Assembly: GCA_944324305.1 (NCBI GenBank)
Contig: CALUVV010000011.1
Coordinates: forward strand, 1 to 63,774
Length of the DNA: 63,774 bases
Origin: Candidatus Gastranaerophilales bacterium
GTDB taxonomy: Bacteria > Cyanobacteriota > Vampirovibrionia > Gastranaerophilales > Gastranaerophilaceae
Direction: 5' to 3'
Position 1 is the stretch's first letter, and each line of letters begins with the position of its first letter. The position numbers and the translations under genes were made by a program. Below are positions 37,160-46,095 of the stretch, piece by piece. The notes beneath the pieces were generated by a model. The model searched no databases, was not told the origin of the DNA, and was given only the letters and a program-made list of their open reading frames with translations.

Positions 37160-37828
37160 ATGCAAATACAAAACAGCTACAGAGCCGCCCCCTCCCCGAA
37201 ATTTTGCGGCATACATATTGCAAATTCAACAAACTGTATTAAAAATGCGGAAACAAGTATTGACTTGTACCAAATTACGCGTAAAGACGCTTCTTTTCTG
37301 CAAAAATTGAGAAATACCATAAAAATGGATGAGCTTATGCCAAGTAACAAAATTACAAAATCAGAATTTGACCGTTGGCAGGAAATGCTTAATGTTGCGA
37401 TTGATAAGGCTTTAAACAGCGACAGAAAATGTATTATCGCGGCAAAAGACAGCAAGCCCTGCGGTATTATCACATTCCAGCCCGGAAAAAATAAATATCA
37501 TCTAGATTGTATTTGCACCTGGCCTGTTGAAACAGGAAAAAAAGTAACTCTTGCAGGACAAACATTGTTTAAGCAGATGTTTGCAGATTTCCTTAACGGT
37601 AAAGCTAATGTACTAAGCCTTGATGCAATTTTAAACGGCCCCTTTGATACTGTATCAAAATATACACGTCTCGGCTTTAAGCAGGTCGGCGGTGAAAACT
37701 GGCTTGTTGCAATGCGGACAAACAGAGAAACAACAGAAAAAACAATGAAACATCTTAACAATATTATAAATACAACTCAAACGAATAATAATAAAGAAAT
37801 TAATTTATTAGATACTTTAGATTTATAA
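37160..37828 (+). CDS. GNAT-like acetyltransferase with the F-x-G N-terminal motif
   Basis: 222 residues. After a short N-terminal stretch (MQIQNSY ... KFCGIHI, the motif shared in this window) comes a domain with CIIAAKDSKPCGIITFQPG and a C-terminal SKYTRLGFKQVGGENWLVAM, which reads like the last strands and helix of the GNAT fold. The acetyl-CoA pyrophosphate loop is not clear, so activity is uncertain. The Shine-Dalgarno is hidden in a hairpin. Convergent with era, 2 nt between stops. Confidence 0.62.
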   Translation: MQIQNSYRAAPSPKFCGIHIANSTNCIKNAETSIDLYQITRKDASFLQKLRNTIKMDELMPSNKITKSEFDRWQEMLNVAIDKALNSDRKCIIAAKDSKPCGIITFQPGKNKYHLDCICTWPVETGKKVTLAGQTLFKQMFADFLNGKANVLSLDAILNGPFDTVSKYTRLGFKQVGGENWLVAMRTNRETTEKTMKHLNNIINTTQTNNNKEINLLDTLDL

Positions 37829-37830
37829 TT

Positions 37831-38721
37831 TTATTTTTCCTGTTCGTAGCCGAAGTTTTTTAATGAATTTTGTTTTTTGCGCCAATCTTTTTCAATTTTA
37901 ACTTCAAGTCCGAGAAAAACTTTTTTTTCAACAATATTTTCCAAATCTTTACGGGCTTCAGTACCGATTTTTTTTAGCAGATTACCGCCTTTACCGATTA
38001 AAATCCCTTTCTGGCTTTTAGTTTCACAGTATATTGTTGCATAAATCCTGTCAATATCATCACTTTCCGTATAACTTTCGACTTTCACGGCTACAGAGTG
38101 CGGGATTTCATCGGACGTATTCAAAAGAATTTTTTCACGGATAATTTCTTCTGTCACATCGCGCATTGTTTCTTCGGTAACAACATCTTCCGGATACAAA
38201 AGCCCGCCTTCGGGAAGATATTTGTAAATATTCTTAATCAATGTATCAATGTTTCTGCCTGTTTGAGCCGAAATTCTTACAACAGGATAATTTTTTTCAA
38301 ATAAAAGTTTATAAGTTAATAAATTTTCCTCAATCCTGTCAAGTTTTTTTACCTTATCAACCTTGTTCATTACGATAATCACAGGAATTTCGGTCTGCAA
38401 AATATTTTGTGCAATCCATTTATCACCTTTTCCCGCAGGCTCTGAACCATCCACAAGAAAAAGAATTAAATCCGCATCAGGTACAGCCATTTTTGATTCA
38501 TCAAGCAGGAATTCCCCGAGCTTATTTAAAGGTTTATGAACGCCGGGAGTATCTATGAAAACAATCTGCCCCTTATCGGTCGTATAAATACCTTTAATTC
38601 TTTTTCGTGTAGTTTGCGCCTTATCCGTTGCAATAACAATCTTTTGACCGAGTATACGGTTCAATAAAGTTGATTTGCCTACATTCGGGCGGCCTATTAT
38701 TGCTGTGAAACCGCTTTTCAT
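37831..38721 (-). CDS. era: GTPase Era
   Basis: Ribosome-biogenesis GTPase binding the 3' end of 16S rRNA. 296 residues. G1 GRPNVGKS at 10-17, G3 DTPG at 57-60, G4 NKVD at 119-122. The C-terminal KH domain contains SQKGILIGKGGNLLKKIGT. All are intact. It is a single gene, convergent with the GNAT-like gene. Confidence 0.97.
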   Translation of the reverse strand: MKSGFTAIIGRPNVGKSTLLNRILGQKIVIATDKAQTTRKRIKGIYTTDKGQIVFIDTPGVHKPLNKLGEFLLDESKMAVPDADLILFLVDGSEPAGKGDKWIAQNILQTEIPVIIVMNKVDKVKKLDRIEENLLTYKLLFEKNYPVVRISAQTGRNIDTLIKNIYKYLPEGGLLYPEDVVTEETMRDVTEEIIREKILLNTSDEIPHSVAVKVESYTESDDIDRIYATIYCETKSQKGILIGKGGNLLKKIGTEARKDLENIVEKKVFLGLEVKIEKDWRKKQNSLKNFGYEQEK

Positions 38722-38824
38722 AAAAAAATTGTAACATAAAAAGCATATTTTTTTTACAAACTGGCAATTTTTTTTTTGTCAAAGTATTATATATATGTAT
38801 AAGGGAAAAATTTAACGGTAGAAA

Positions 38825-40801
38825 ATGGCAATAAAAAAATCTAATATGGTAGGTACGGCACTCTTGCTTGCTCTTGCAGTAACATCTGTATCAGGGTCTT
38901 TTGCAAATGCCGAAAATAATAATCTTGTACAGCTCGATTTGAAACGGGCTTCTAATAACTCCGTTAATGTAACATTATTTACCTCAAATTCTTATAACGA
39001 TAATGTCCTTGTAAGAAAAAAATCCGATAACAAATACGTAATCCTTATACCTAAAGTTCAAAGCAACGGTTTTAGCAGTTCAAGTCTTAACGGCGTAAAT
39101 GATCTGGTTTCAAATATTGATGTAAAAACCGTTAACGATACAAGCGGCGGTTACACCAAGGTAACACTCATCACAACAAAACCGCTTGATATTAAAACCA
39201 GCACGCAAAAAAGTGCTCCCGTTACCGCCGAGCAAAAAGAATATAAAACCCTTATAGCACAGGCAAATGCTGTTAAAAATAATATTGCGAAACAAGAACC
39301 GCAAAAAATACAACAGAAGCCTAAAACAGAAGTTACCGTTAATAAAGCACCGTCTGCCGTAAAACCGGTACAAAAACAGACTGCCGCACAAAAGCCCGCA
39401 GCTGCTGATACCAAGAAAGCAGAACCCGTTAAAATTGTAAAACAGGAAGCTCCGAAAAAAGCTGTTCAAAAACCTGAAATAAAAAGACAAAATAAAGTTC
39501 AAACACCTGAAATTCAACTTAAAGAAATTAACCCTCAGGATGAAAGATTAACAAGAAAAGAACAACTTGCAGAACTCATAGAAGAAGTAAAACAGGAAAA
39601 ACAAGCCGAAACCGCTCCTCAAGAAACAATTACTCAAGCCCAAACGGTTGCGGGCACAACATTCGACGCCCCTGTTAAAGATATTAAAGAACTTCCGCCG
39701 ATTGAAAAACCTTCAATGTTTTCGGTTATAAAAAACAAACTGGGCAGTCTGCAGCTTCCTAAAGCTGTACGTTTCGGACTGTTGCCGTTACTGGCATTAA
39801 TAATAATTTCTAATATTTTAAAATCAAAAAAATCAAACAATTTAAGGGAACCTGCAATCAGCCGGCCAATACTTAATACCATAAAATACAATAATATTGT
39901 AAATAACAATGAACTGTCATGGCAGGAAAAATACCGGCGTTATCTTGACGAATCAGCAAAACCGGTTCCCAGAGCAAACAACAAAGGCCACTATACATTT
40001 ATTAAAACTCCTGCCGAAACACCTGATACCGTAATAGAAGAAAAACGTCAGGAATTGGAAAAACTGGTTACGGAACAAGCACCTTCGGCTAATGAAATTG
40101 TAAAACCCGAAATAATTGAAGTTCATAACGAAGAAGACGCAATTCAAAGAACAATTAAGCTTAAAGCGTTTGACACGCGCAAAACATCACTGAGCATGAC
40201 AAGCCGTGATAAAATAAAAAGCAGATTTAAAAAATATGAAAATGAAATACCTCTCCAAGAACAGAAAAATGTTGAATTGGGTAATTCATTACTTCATTCA
40301 AATACAAGAAAGTTAAAAGATGCAAACTTAGATATAGCTGATGTAGAAAACAGAGGTGTACGTATGAAATTTAAACCGACAGAATACATTATGTCATCAA
40401 TTGACGAGTTCTTTTCAATTATCGATAAAGAAAAAAACACAGGCACTCCGGCTATAAAACCGCCTGCAGCACCGAAAATGCCGCAATCTGCACAGCAAAC
40501 TAATCCCATCACAAAACTGCGCAATGAAACAAAGTCTTCATATATTAACGGCTTAATCGTAAAATCAGGCTTCAATATTGACGAAAATAAAGGTTTTTAT
40601 ATCGTAAACCTTGACGGAAAATCTGCTTTAATAGGAAAAGTCAATGACGAAGTATTTGTATTGAAAAAGTTCGACAGCAATGTAACAAATCCTATACAGG
40701 TAAGACATGATAACGCAAACGTTTATATGGTTAAAGCAGGCGGATTTAAGTCGCTTGTAGAAGTTAACGAAGATAAAATGGGCGTATTGATTGAATTATA
40801 A
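38825..40801 (+). CDS. Envelope protein with an AMIN-like N-terminal domain
   Basis: 658 residues. Possible signal segment (TALLLALAVTSVSGSFANA) then an AMIN-like beta domain (about 30-120: VQLDLKRASNNSVNVTLF, YTKVTLITTKPLDI). A long Lys/Pro/Gln/Ala-rich linker follows, then a helix around residue 320 (FGLLPLLALIIISNIL), a disordered charged stretch, and a compact C-terminal domain (about 580-658). AMIN domains occur in PilQ and cell-wall amidases, where they target septa or pilus bases. First gene of a run including a lipoprotein, rsmI and bamA. Exact role unknown. Confidence 0.65.
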   Translation: MAIKKSNMVGTALLLALAVTSVSGSFANAENNNLVQLDLKRASNNSVNVTLFTSNSYNDNVLVRKKSDNKYVILIPKVQSNGFSSSSLNGVNDLVSNIDVKTVNDTSGGYTKVTLITTKPLDIKTSTQKSAPVTAEQKEYKTLIAQANAVKNNIAKQEPQKIQQKPKTEVTVNKAPSAVKPVQKQTAAQKPAAADTKKAEPVKIVKQEAPKKAVQKPEIKRQNKVQTPEIQLKEINPQDERLTRKEQLAELIEEVKQEKQAETAPQETITQAQTVAGTTFDAPVKDIKELPPIEKPSMFSVIKNKLGSLQLPKAVRFGLLPLLALIIISNILKSKKSNNLREPAISRPILNTIKYNNIVNNNELSWQEKYRRYLDESAKPVPRANNKGHYTFIKTPAETPDTVIEEKRQELEKLVTEQAPSANEIVKPEIIEVHNEEDAIQRTIKLKAFDTRKTSLSMTSRDKIKSRFKKYENEIPLQEQKNVELGNSLLHSNTRKLKDANLDIADVENRGVRMKFKPTEYIMSSIDEFFSIIDKEKNTGTPAIKPPAAPKMPQSAQQTNPITKLRNETKSSYINGLIVKSGFNIDENKGFYIVNLDGKSALIGKVNDEVFVLKKFDSNVTNPIQVRHDNANVYMVKAGGFKSLVEVNEDKMGVLIEL

Positions 40802-40815
40802 AACAGGTAAAAATT

Positions 40816-41949
40816 GTGAGAGCGAATTATAAAACTATATTTTGCACAATGCTGGTATGCTGTTTTTTTCTTTGCGGCTGCGGTAAAAAAGATACAAAAA
40901 CGATAATAGAATTTGCAAGCTGGGGTTCTAAATCGGAAACTGATATATTAAAACCTCTGTTATCTGAATTTGAAAAAAATAATCCCGATATTAAAGTGGA
41001 TTTTATGCATATTCCGCAAAATTATTTTCAGAAAATACATCTTCTTTTTGCATCAAACACAGCTCCTGACGTTATATTTATCAATAATTTATATTTACCT
41101 GTCTATGCAAATGCAGGACTTCTGGAAGAATTAAGTGTCAACGGCACTTTTTACCCTCAGGCACTTGAAGCGTTAAGCTGGAAAGGCAAGCTTTACGCAA
41201 TTCCGCGTGACGTTTCTAATCTTGTTATTTATTACAACAAAGATTTATTTGATAAAAAAAATATTCCTTACCCGAAAAATGATTGGACATTAGATAATTT
41301 TTTAGAAACAGCGAAAAAACTGACGGATAAAAATACTTTCGGGATAAGTTTTGAAGAAGATCCTTTGTTTTATCTTCCATACCTTATGAGTAACGGCGGG
41401 GGGATATTGCCTGACGAAATATCAAAACCTGAAAGCCAAAATGCAATAACTTTTTATGCTGATTTGCGAAAAAAATATCATGTTGCCCCCTTAAAATCAG
41501 AAAGCGCAAGTGCTACAACGGCACAAATGTTTCTGCAGCAGCGTATCGGGATGTATTTATCAGGCAGGTGGATGGTTCCGAAATTACGCGAAGAAGCGGT
41601 GTTTGACTGGGACATTGTTCAGTTTCCAAAAGGTACTAACGGAAGTATTGTTCAATTAGACGCATCAGGCTGGGCAGTTTCAAAACAATCCGAACATAAA
41701 AACGAGGCTAAAAAACTTATAGAATTTTTATCATCAAAAGAAAGCAGCGAAAAATTTGCGCAAAGCGGTTTAATTGTTCCTGCGCGTGAGGATGCGGCAA
41801 ATTCCGAATATTTTTTAGACGGAAAACAACCCGAACATGCAAAAATATTTTTAGATATAATAAAGACCTCAAAGCCTACACCTGTAACGGTTGATTACAG
41901 AGAAATAACAGACAAACTGAAAAAAGATACGGAAGCGAGATTTAATTAA
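40816..41949 (+). CDS. Extracellular solute-binding lipoprotein (family 1, sugar ABC type)
   Basis: 377 residues with a GTG start after AGGT. Lipobox LCGC with lipid-acceptor Cys22. The mature part (IIEFASWGSKSETDILKPLL, SNTAPDVIFINNLYLPVYA, YAIPRDVSNLVIYYNKDLFD) is a family 1 sugar-binding protein. The C-terminal VDYREITDKLKKDTEARFN ends at a TAATG overlap with rsmI. No permease genes adjoin, so the transporter partner is elsewhere. Ligand unknown; alpha-glucan oligosaccharides would suit the GH13 and GH77 enzymes in the window. Confidence 0.88.
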   Translation: MRANYKTIFCTMLVCCFFLCGCGKKDTKTIIEFASWGSKSETDILKPLLSEFEKNNPDIKVDFMHIPQNYFQKIHLLFASNTAPDVIFINNLYLPVYANAGLLEELSVNGTFYPQALEALSWKGKLYAIPRDVSNLVIYYNKDLFDKKNIPYPKNDWTLDNFLETAKKLTDKNTFGISFEEDPLFYLPYLMSNGGGILPDEISKPESQNAITFYADLRKKYHVAPLKSESASATTAQMFLQQRIGMYLSGRWMVPKLREEAVFDWDIVQFPKGTNGSIVQLDASGWAVSKQSEHKNEAKKLIEFLSSKESSEKFAQSGLIVPAREDAANSEYFLDGKQPEHAKIFLDIIKTSKPTPVTVDYREITDKLKKDTEARFN

Positions 41950-42758
41950 TGAAAGAATATGATTTTTATATAGTTCCGACACCTATCGGAAATTTAGGTG
42001 ATATAACCCGGAGAGCAATAGATACATTAAAGTCCGCAGATATAATTGCCTGCGAAGATATGCGCGTAACACAGAAACTTCTAAATCATTTCGACATAAA
42101 AACAAAATGTATTTCATACCACAAATTCAATGAAAAAGAGCGTATAAATCTTTTTCTTAAAATATTAAGCGAAGGAAAAAAAATTGCACTTGTATCTGAT
42201 GCGGGAACGCCGTTATTCTGCGACCCCGGAGCAGTAATTGTCGACGAGTTAAGAAAAAACAATTACACAGTAACTGCACTTGCCGGTGCAAATGCAGTTG
42301 CAACATTTCTTTCTCAGGTTCCAAGAAAAGGAGAAGATTTTACCTTCGCAGGATTTTTACCAAAAACAAAGTCACAAATAGAAAACTTATTACAAAAATA
42401 TAAATCAACTGATTTAGTATTTTACGAATCCCCTAACAGAATATTAAATACTCTTGAATTAATAAAAGAATTTCGTCCGAATTCACGCGTTGCGGTAGGA
42501 AGAGAACTAACAAAAGTTTTTGAAGAAATAGTAATTGACGAAACAACAAAAGTAATAGAACATTTTCAAAATAATACGCTGAAAGGTGAAATCGCTGCAC
42601 TTGTTTTCAGAGAAGAAGAAAAATCCGATGATATTGATATTGAAGAAAAAATTTCTTTATTAAAATCCAAAAACTTTAAAGCAAAAGAAATTTCGGTAAT
42701 TCTCTCAGAGCTTTATAACCTCAATAAAAACGATATTTACAAAAGATGTTTAACATAA
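41949..42758 (+). CDS. rsmI: 16S rRNA (cytidine1402-2'-O)-methyltransferase
   Basis: 269 residues. N-terminus FYIVPTPIGNLGDITRRAID, EDMRVTQKLLNHF, ALVSDAGTPLFCDPG and FAGFLPK are RsmI signatures in the tetrapyrrole methylase fold, methylating the ribose of C1402 in the 30S decoding centre. The start overlaps the upstream stop (TAATG), so it is translationally coupled to the binding protein. Confidence 0.96.
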   Translation: MKEYDFYIVPTPIGNLGDITRRAIDTLKSADIIACEDMRVTQKLLNHFDIKTKCISYHKFNEKERINLFLKILSEGKKIALVSDAGTPLFCDPGAVIVDELRKNNYTVTALAGANAVATFLSQVPRKGEDFTFAGFLPKTKSQIENLLQKYKSTDLVFYESPNRILNTLELIKEFRPNSRVAVGRELTKVFEEIVIDETTKVIEHFQNNTLKGEIAALVFREEEKSDDIDIEEKISLLKSKNFKAKEISVILSELYNLNKNDIYKRCLT

Positions 42759-42837
42759 TTTACATGTTCCACTTTTTTTAATTTATGATATAATATTTTT
42801 AGGATAGTATAATTGAAGTTTTTAAGGTAGAGATTTT

Positions 42838-44811
42838 TTGAATTCACTGAACAAAGTATATATATCTTTAATAGCCCTGCTGTTGGTTATAATGTGCCCG
42901 CTTCAGAGTGTTGCAAAAGGTAATTTTTGGGGAGATAAAAATGATACGGAAATACATGACCTTCAGCTTCCGTCCGAACCCCGGAAAACAACCGAAAACG
43001 ACACTCCGACAGCTTCCGCGGCAGTAAACAAAACAGAAACTTCTTCCGAAAAAACAGATAAAAAAACTATCAAAAATATTGAAATTCTCGGCAATAATGT
43101 TATTGATACATCGGTGATTTTGCAGCAGATGAAACTCCAGCAGGGCGATGTATACAGCCGTGAATTAATTCAACGGGACTTAAAATCTATCTACCAGCTC
43201 GGATATTTTACGGAAACAATGAAAGCTATCCCCGTTAATAACCCCGACGGTACCGTAACTTTAAAAATAGTGCTTGAAGAAAATGCACCCGTAACCGATT
43301 TTACAATAGAAGGCAATACAGTAATCTCTACCGATGAAATACTTACCTATCTTTTGCCAATGAAGGGCAAACCCCAAAATATTGCCGAAATAAATGAAGC
43401 TATTGCTAAAATTCAGGATTGCTACAGCTCAAAAGGTTATATCTTGGCCAGAATTGATTCCGTATCTGATGACCCCGACGGCACAGTTAACATCAGCATT
43501 AAAGAAGGTACCATTAACAGAATTTTAATTTCAGGCAACGAAAAAACAAAAGATTACGTTATCGAAAGAAATGTACTAACAGAGCCGGGACAGATTTATA
43601 ATGAAAATCTGCTTAAAGAGGATTTGGTCCGCTTATACGCAACCCAGGCATTTAAAGACGTAACAAGAGAAATTGAACCCACAGACGATCCCGACAAATA
43701 TGATATTACAATTAATATTGAAGAACAGAGAACTGCAAGTATATCCGTAGGCGGCGGTATTGACTCTGTTACCGGTGTATTCGGTTCTGTAGGTATTGCC
43801 GATAATAACTTCCTCGGAAGAAACGAAAGATTGTCGTTAAACGGTATTGCAGGTACAGGTGTAATCTTAAATGACTCCTCAATTAAAAGACGTATGAACC
43901 TGCAGGCTGAATTAAGCTACTTCAAACCGTATTTCTATAATGCCGATACATCATTGATGAGCAAAGTATTTTACAGAGATTTTGGTTCTTATCAGGTTCC
44001 GCTTGCAATTGAAAGACGTGTAGGTGCTGAAGCAACTGTTGCACACAGAATGAAACATAATAAACACGTAACCGGAACATTCTCACTCGGTATTGAAAAT
44101 ATTGATGTTTCCGAAGGCGACGGAAGAAAAATCAGCAGCTTATATTCAAGGTATAATATTCCGATTTCCGAACGTGCAAAACAACTGGAAGGCGGTTTAT
44201 TCCTGTCTTTAAGCCCCGCATTGCTGTACGATACGCGTGACAACGCCACTGTAACCCGTAAAGGTACAATGGCAAGTTTAAGATTTGATGAAGAAATCGG
44301 AGTTATAGATTTTGACAAAACTCACGGAAAGTTAACCGGTATGGTTAAACAATATATTCCCGTCGGTAAAAAGTCATCATTATCATTCACTGCAAAGGGC
44401 GGCGGAAAAATTCACGGCGACAATATGCCTGAAGTAATGGCATACAGATTAGGCGGTCCTTATACCATCAGAGGTTTCAAGATGAGCGGTGTAGGTACCG
44501 GTGATGCGTTCATTATGGGAAGTGCGGAATTTGCAACGCCTATACCTTTCCTTGACAGAACGAGAATTAACTTCTTAAATAACCTCAGATTTACCGTATG
44601 GGCTGATGCCGGTAAAATCTTTAACCCGTCAATTACAGACCAGATATACGACAGACCGCTTTATGCAGTTTCTGCCGGTGTAGGTTTGAAATTATATATC
44701 CCCGGTATGGGACCGCTTTCAATCGATTACGGTATTCCGCTTACCAATCCGGGTGACAACGGTAACAGAAACGGTTACTTTACTTTTGGTGTAGGCGACA
44801 TAATGTATTAA
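42838..44811 (+). CDS. bamA: Outer-membrane assembly protein BamA (Omp85)
   Basis: 657 residues with a TTG start after AAGGTAGAG. Signal peptide (LIALLLVIMCPLQSVA), a short low-complexity linker, then three POTRA-like repeats (KNIEILGNNVIDTSVI; DFTIEGNTVISTDEIL; RILISGNEKTKDYVIE) and a C-terminal 16-strand barrel (YRLGGPYTIRGF, LGVGDIMY-like last strand GVGDIMY). Three POTRAs, fewer than the five of proteobacteria, match cyanobacterial Omp85. Inserts barrel proteins into the outer membrane. The chaperone gene skp follows. Confidence 0.95.
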   Translation: MNSLNKVYISLIALLLVIMCPLQSVAKGNFWGDKNDTEIHDLQLPSEPRKTTENDTPTASAAVNKTETSSEKTDKKTIKNIEILGNNVIDTSVILQQMKLQQGDVYSRELIQRDLKSIYQLGYFTETMKAIPVNNPDGTVTLKIVLEENAPVTDFTIEGNTVISTDEILTYLLPMKGKPQNIAEINEAIAKIQDCYSSKGYILARIDSVSDDPDGTVNISIKEGTINRILISGNEKTKDYVIERNVLTEPGQIYNENLLKEDLVRLYATQAFKDVTREIEPTDDPDKYDITINIEEQRTASISVGGGIDSVTGVFGSVGIADNNFLGRNERLSLNGIAGTGVILNDSSIKRRMNLQAELSYFKPYFYNADTSLMSKVFYRDFGSYQVPLAIERRVGAEATVAHRMKHNKHVTGTFSLGIENIDVSEGDGRKISSLYSRYNIPISERAKQLEGGLFLSLSPALLYDTRDNATVTRKGTMASLRFDEEIGVIDFDKTHGKLTGMVKQYIPVGKKSSLSFTAKGGGKIHGDNMPEVMAYRLGGPYTIRGFKMSGVGTGDAFIMGSAEFATPIPFLDRTRINFLNNLRFTVWADAGKIFNPSITDQIYDRPLYAVSAGVGLKLYIPGMGPLSIDYGIPLTNPGDNGNRNGYFTFGVGDIMY

Positions 44812-44836
44812 TATAAATTCCTTAGGAGGGTATCAA

Positions 44837-45295
44837 ATGAAAAAATTTAACTTAGCAGCACTTTTAATGACGGCAGGCTTATTCCTCGCTATCGGTAATC
44901 AAGCTGATGCCGCAGGTGTAGGTTACATTAATTATCAGAAAGTTCAGGACGGTTTTCCGTTTGCACAGCAGGCTGTAAAAGAAATTGATGCGAAAGCGCT
45001 TGAAATGCAGCAATTTATGGTTGATAAAGAGAAACAATACAAATCTTTAGATACACCTTTGAAAAAACAAAATTTCGAAAATCAGACAGCAAAGGAATTT
45101 AAACTTAAAGAAGAAGCTTTTATGAAGTTAAAAACTCAAAAAGAAGAACAGATTTATAACAAAATTCAGGCTGCAACAAAACAAGTTCTTATTGATCAAA
45201 AACTTGACGCAATTGTTGATTACAGAGTAATCTTTGTAGGCGGCGTTGATATTTCGGATCTTGTTATCCAAAAATTAAAAAGCGGTCAGTTTTAG
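44837..45295 (+). CDS. skp: Periplasmic chaperone OmpH/Skp-like
   Basis: 152 residues: signal peptide ending near ADAA, then [20 protein letters not shown] and two long helices ([40 protein letters not shown]) typical of the Skp tentacles. It guides outer-membrane proteins to BamA. AGGAGG precedes the ATG and the gene lies right after bamA, the common order. Confidence 0.9.
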   Translation: MKKFNLAALLMTAGLFLAIGNQADAAGVGYINYQKVQDGFPFAQQAVKEIDAKALEMQQFMVDKEKQYKSLDTPLKKQNFENQTAKEFKLKEEAFMKLKTQKEEQIYNKIQAATKQVLIDQKLDAIVDYRVIFVGGVDISDLVIQKLKSGQF

Positions 45296-45315
45296 CAATG
45301 TGCGGCAGGAAAACC

Positions 45316-46086
45316 ATGAAATATTCAACAAACGGAGAACAGTATCATATCGGACTTAACCGGGGCGATGTCGGAGAATATGTAATTTTACCCGGCGACC
45401 CTAAAAGGTGCGAAAAAATAGCGGCATATTTTGAAAACGCCGAACTTGTTGCGGACAGACGCGAATTTACAACCTATACCGGATATTTAAACGGCACAAA
45501 AGTCAGTGCAACATCAACCGGTATAGGCGGTTCATCCGCATCAATCGCATTGGAAGAACTTGTTAACGTGGGGGCAAAAACATTTATCCGCGTAGGAACC
45601 TGCGGAGGCATGGATATAAATGTAAAAGGCGGCGATATAGTAATTGCAACCGGTGCAATACGTATGGAAGGAACTTCAAAAGAATATGCGCCGATAGAAT
45701 TTCCTGCCGTTGCAAATCTTGATGTAACTAATTCTCTTGTTCAGGCTGCTAAAAATTTAGGCTACGACTATCATACAGGAGTTGTTCAATGTAAAGATTC
45801 ATTCTACGGCCAGCACAATCCCGAAAGAATGCCTGTGAATTATGAACTTCTTAATAAATGGGAAGCATGGAAAAAAATGGGATGTCTGGCCTCTGAAATG
45901 GAATCAGCCGCGCTATTTATAGTCGGAAGTTTTTTGAGAGTGAAAACAGGGTCTGTATTTTTGACAGTAGCAAATCAGGAAAGAGAAAAACAAAATCTTG
46001 AAAACCCTGTAGTCCATGATACTGATAGAGCAATTAAAACAGCAATAGAAGCTTTAAAAATTTTAATTGCAAATGACAAAAATTAA
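45316..46086 (+). CDS. udp: Uridine phosphorylase-like nucleoside phosphorylase
   Basis: 256 residues from the ATG at 45316, preceded by AGGA; a longer frame begins at 45298. [15 protein letters not shown] binds phosphate, [15 protein letters not shown] and IRVGTCGGM are PNP/UDP family signatures, and [13 protein letters not shown] is the C-terminal ribose and base-binding motif with Glu. It splits uridine (or a related nucleoside) to ribose-1-phosphate and base for pyrimidine salvage. Confidence 0.93.
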   Translation: MKYSTNGEQYHIGLNRGDVGEYVILPGDPKRCEKIAAYFENAELVADRREFTTYTGYLNGTKVSATSTGIGGSSASIALEELVNVGAKTFIRVGTCGGMDINVKGGDIVIATGAIRMEGTSKEYAPIEFPAVANLDVTNSLVQAAKNLGYDYHTGVVQCKDSFYGQHNPERMPVNYELLNKWEAWKKMGCLASEMESAALFIVGSFLRVKTGSVFLTVANQEREKQNLENPVVHDTDRAIKTAIEALKILIANDKN

Positions 46087-46095
46087 GGAGTAATT

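Noticed and set aside
39110..39517. Hydrophobic minus-strand frames inside the AMIN-like gene
   Set aside because: Hydrophobicity is the reverse-complement effect of a Lys/Gln/Pro-rich linker.
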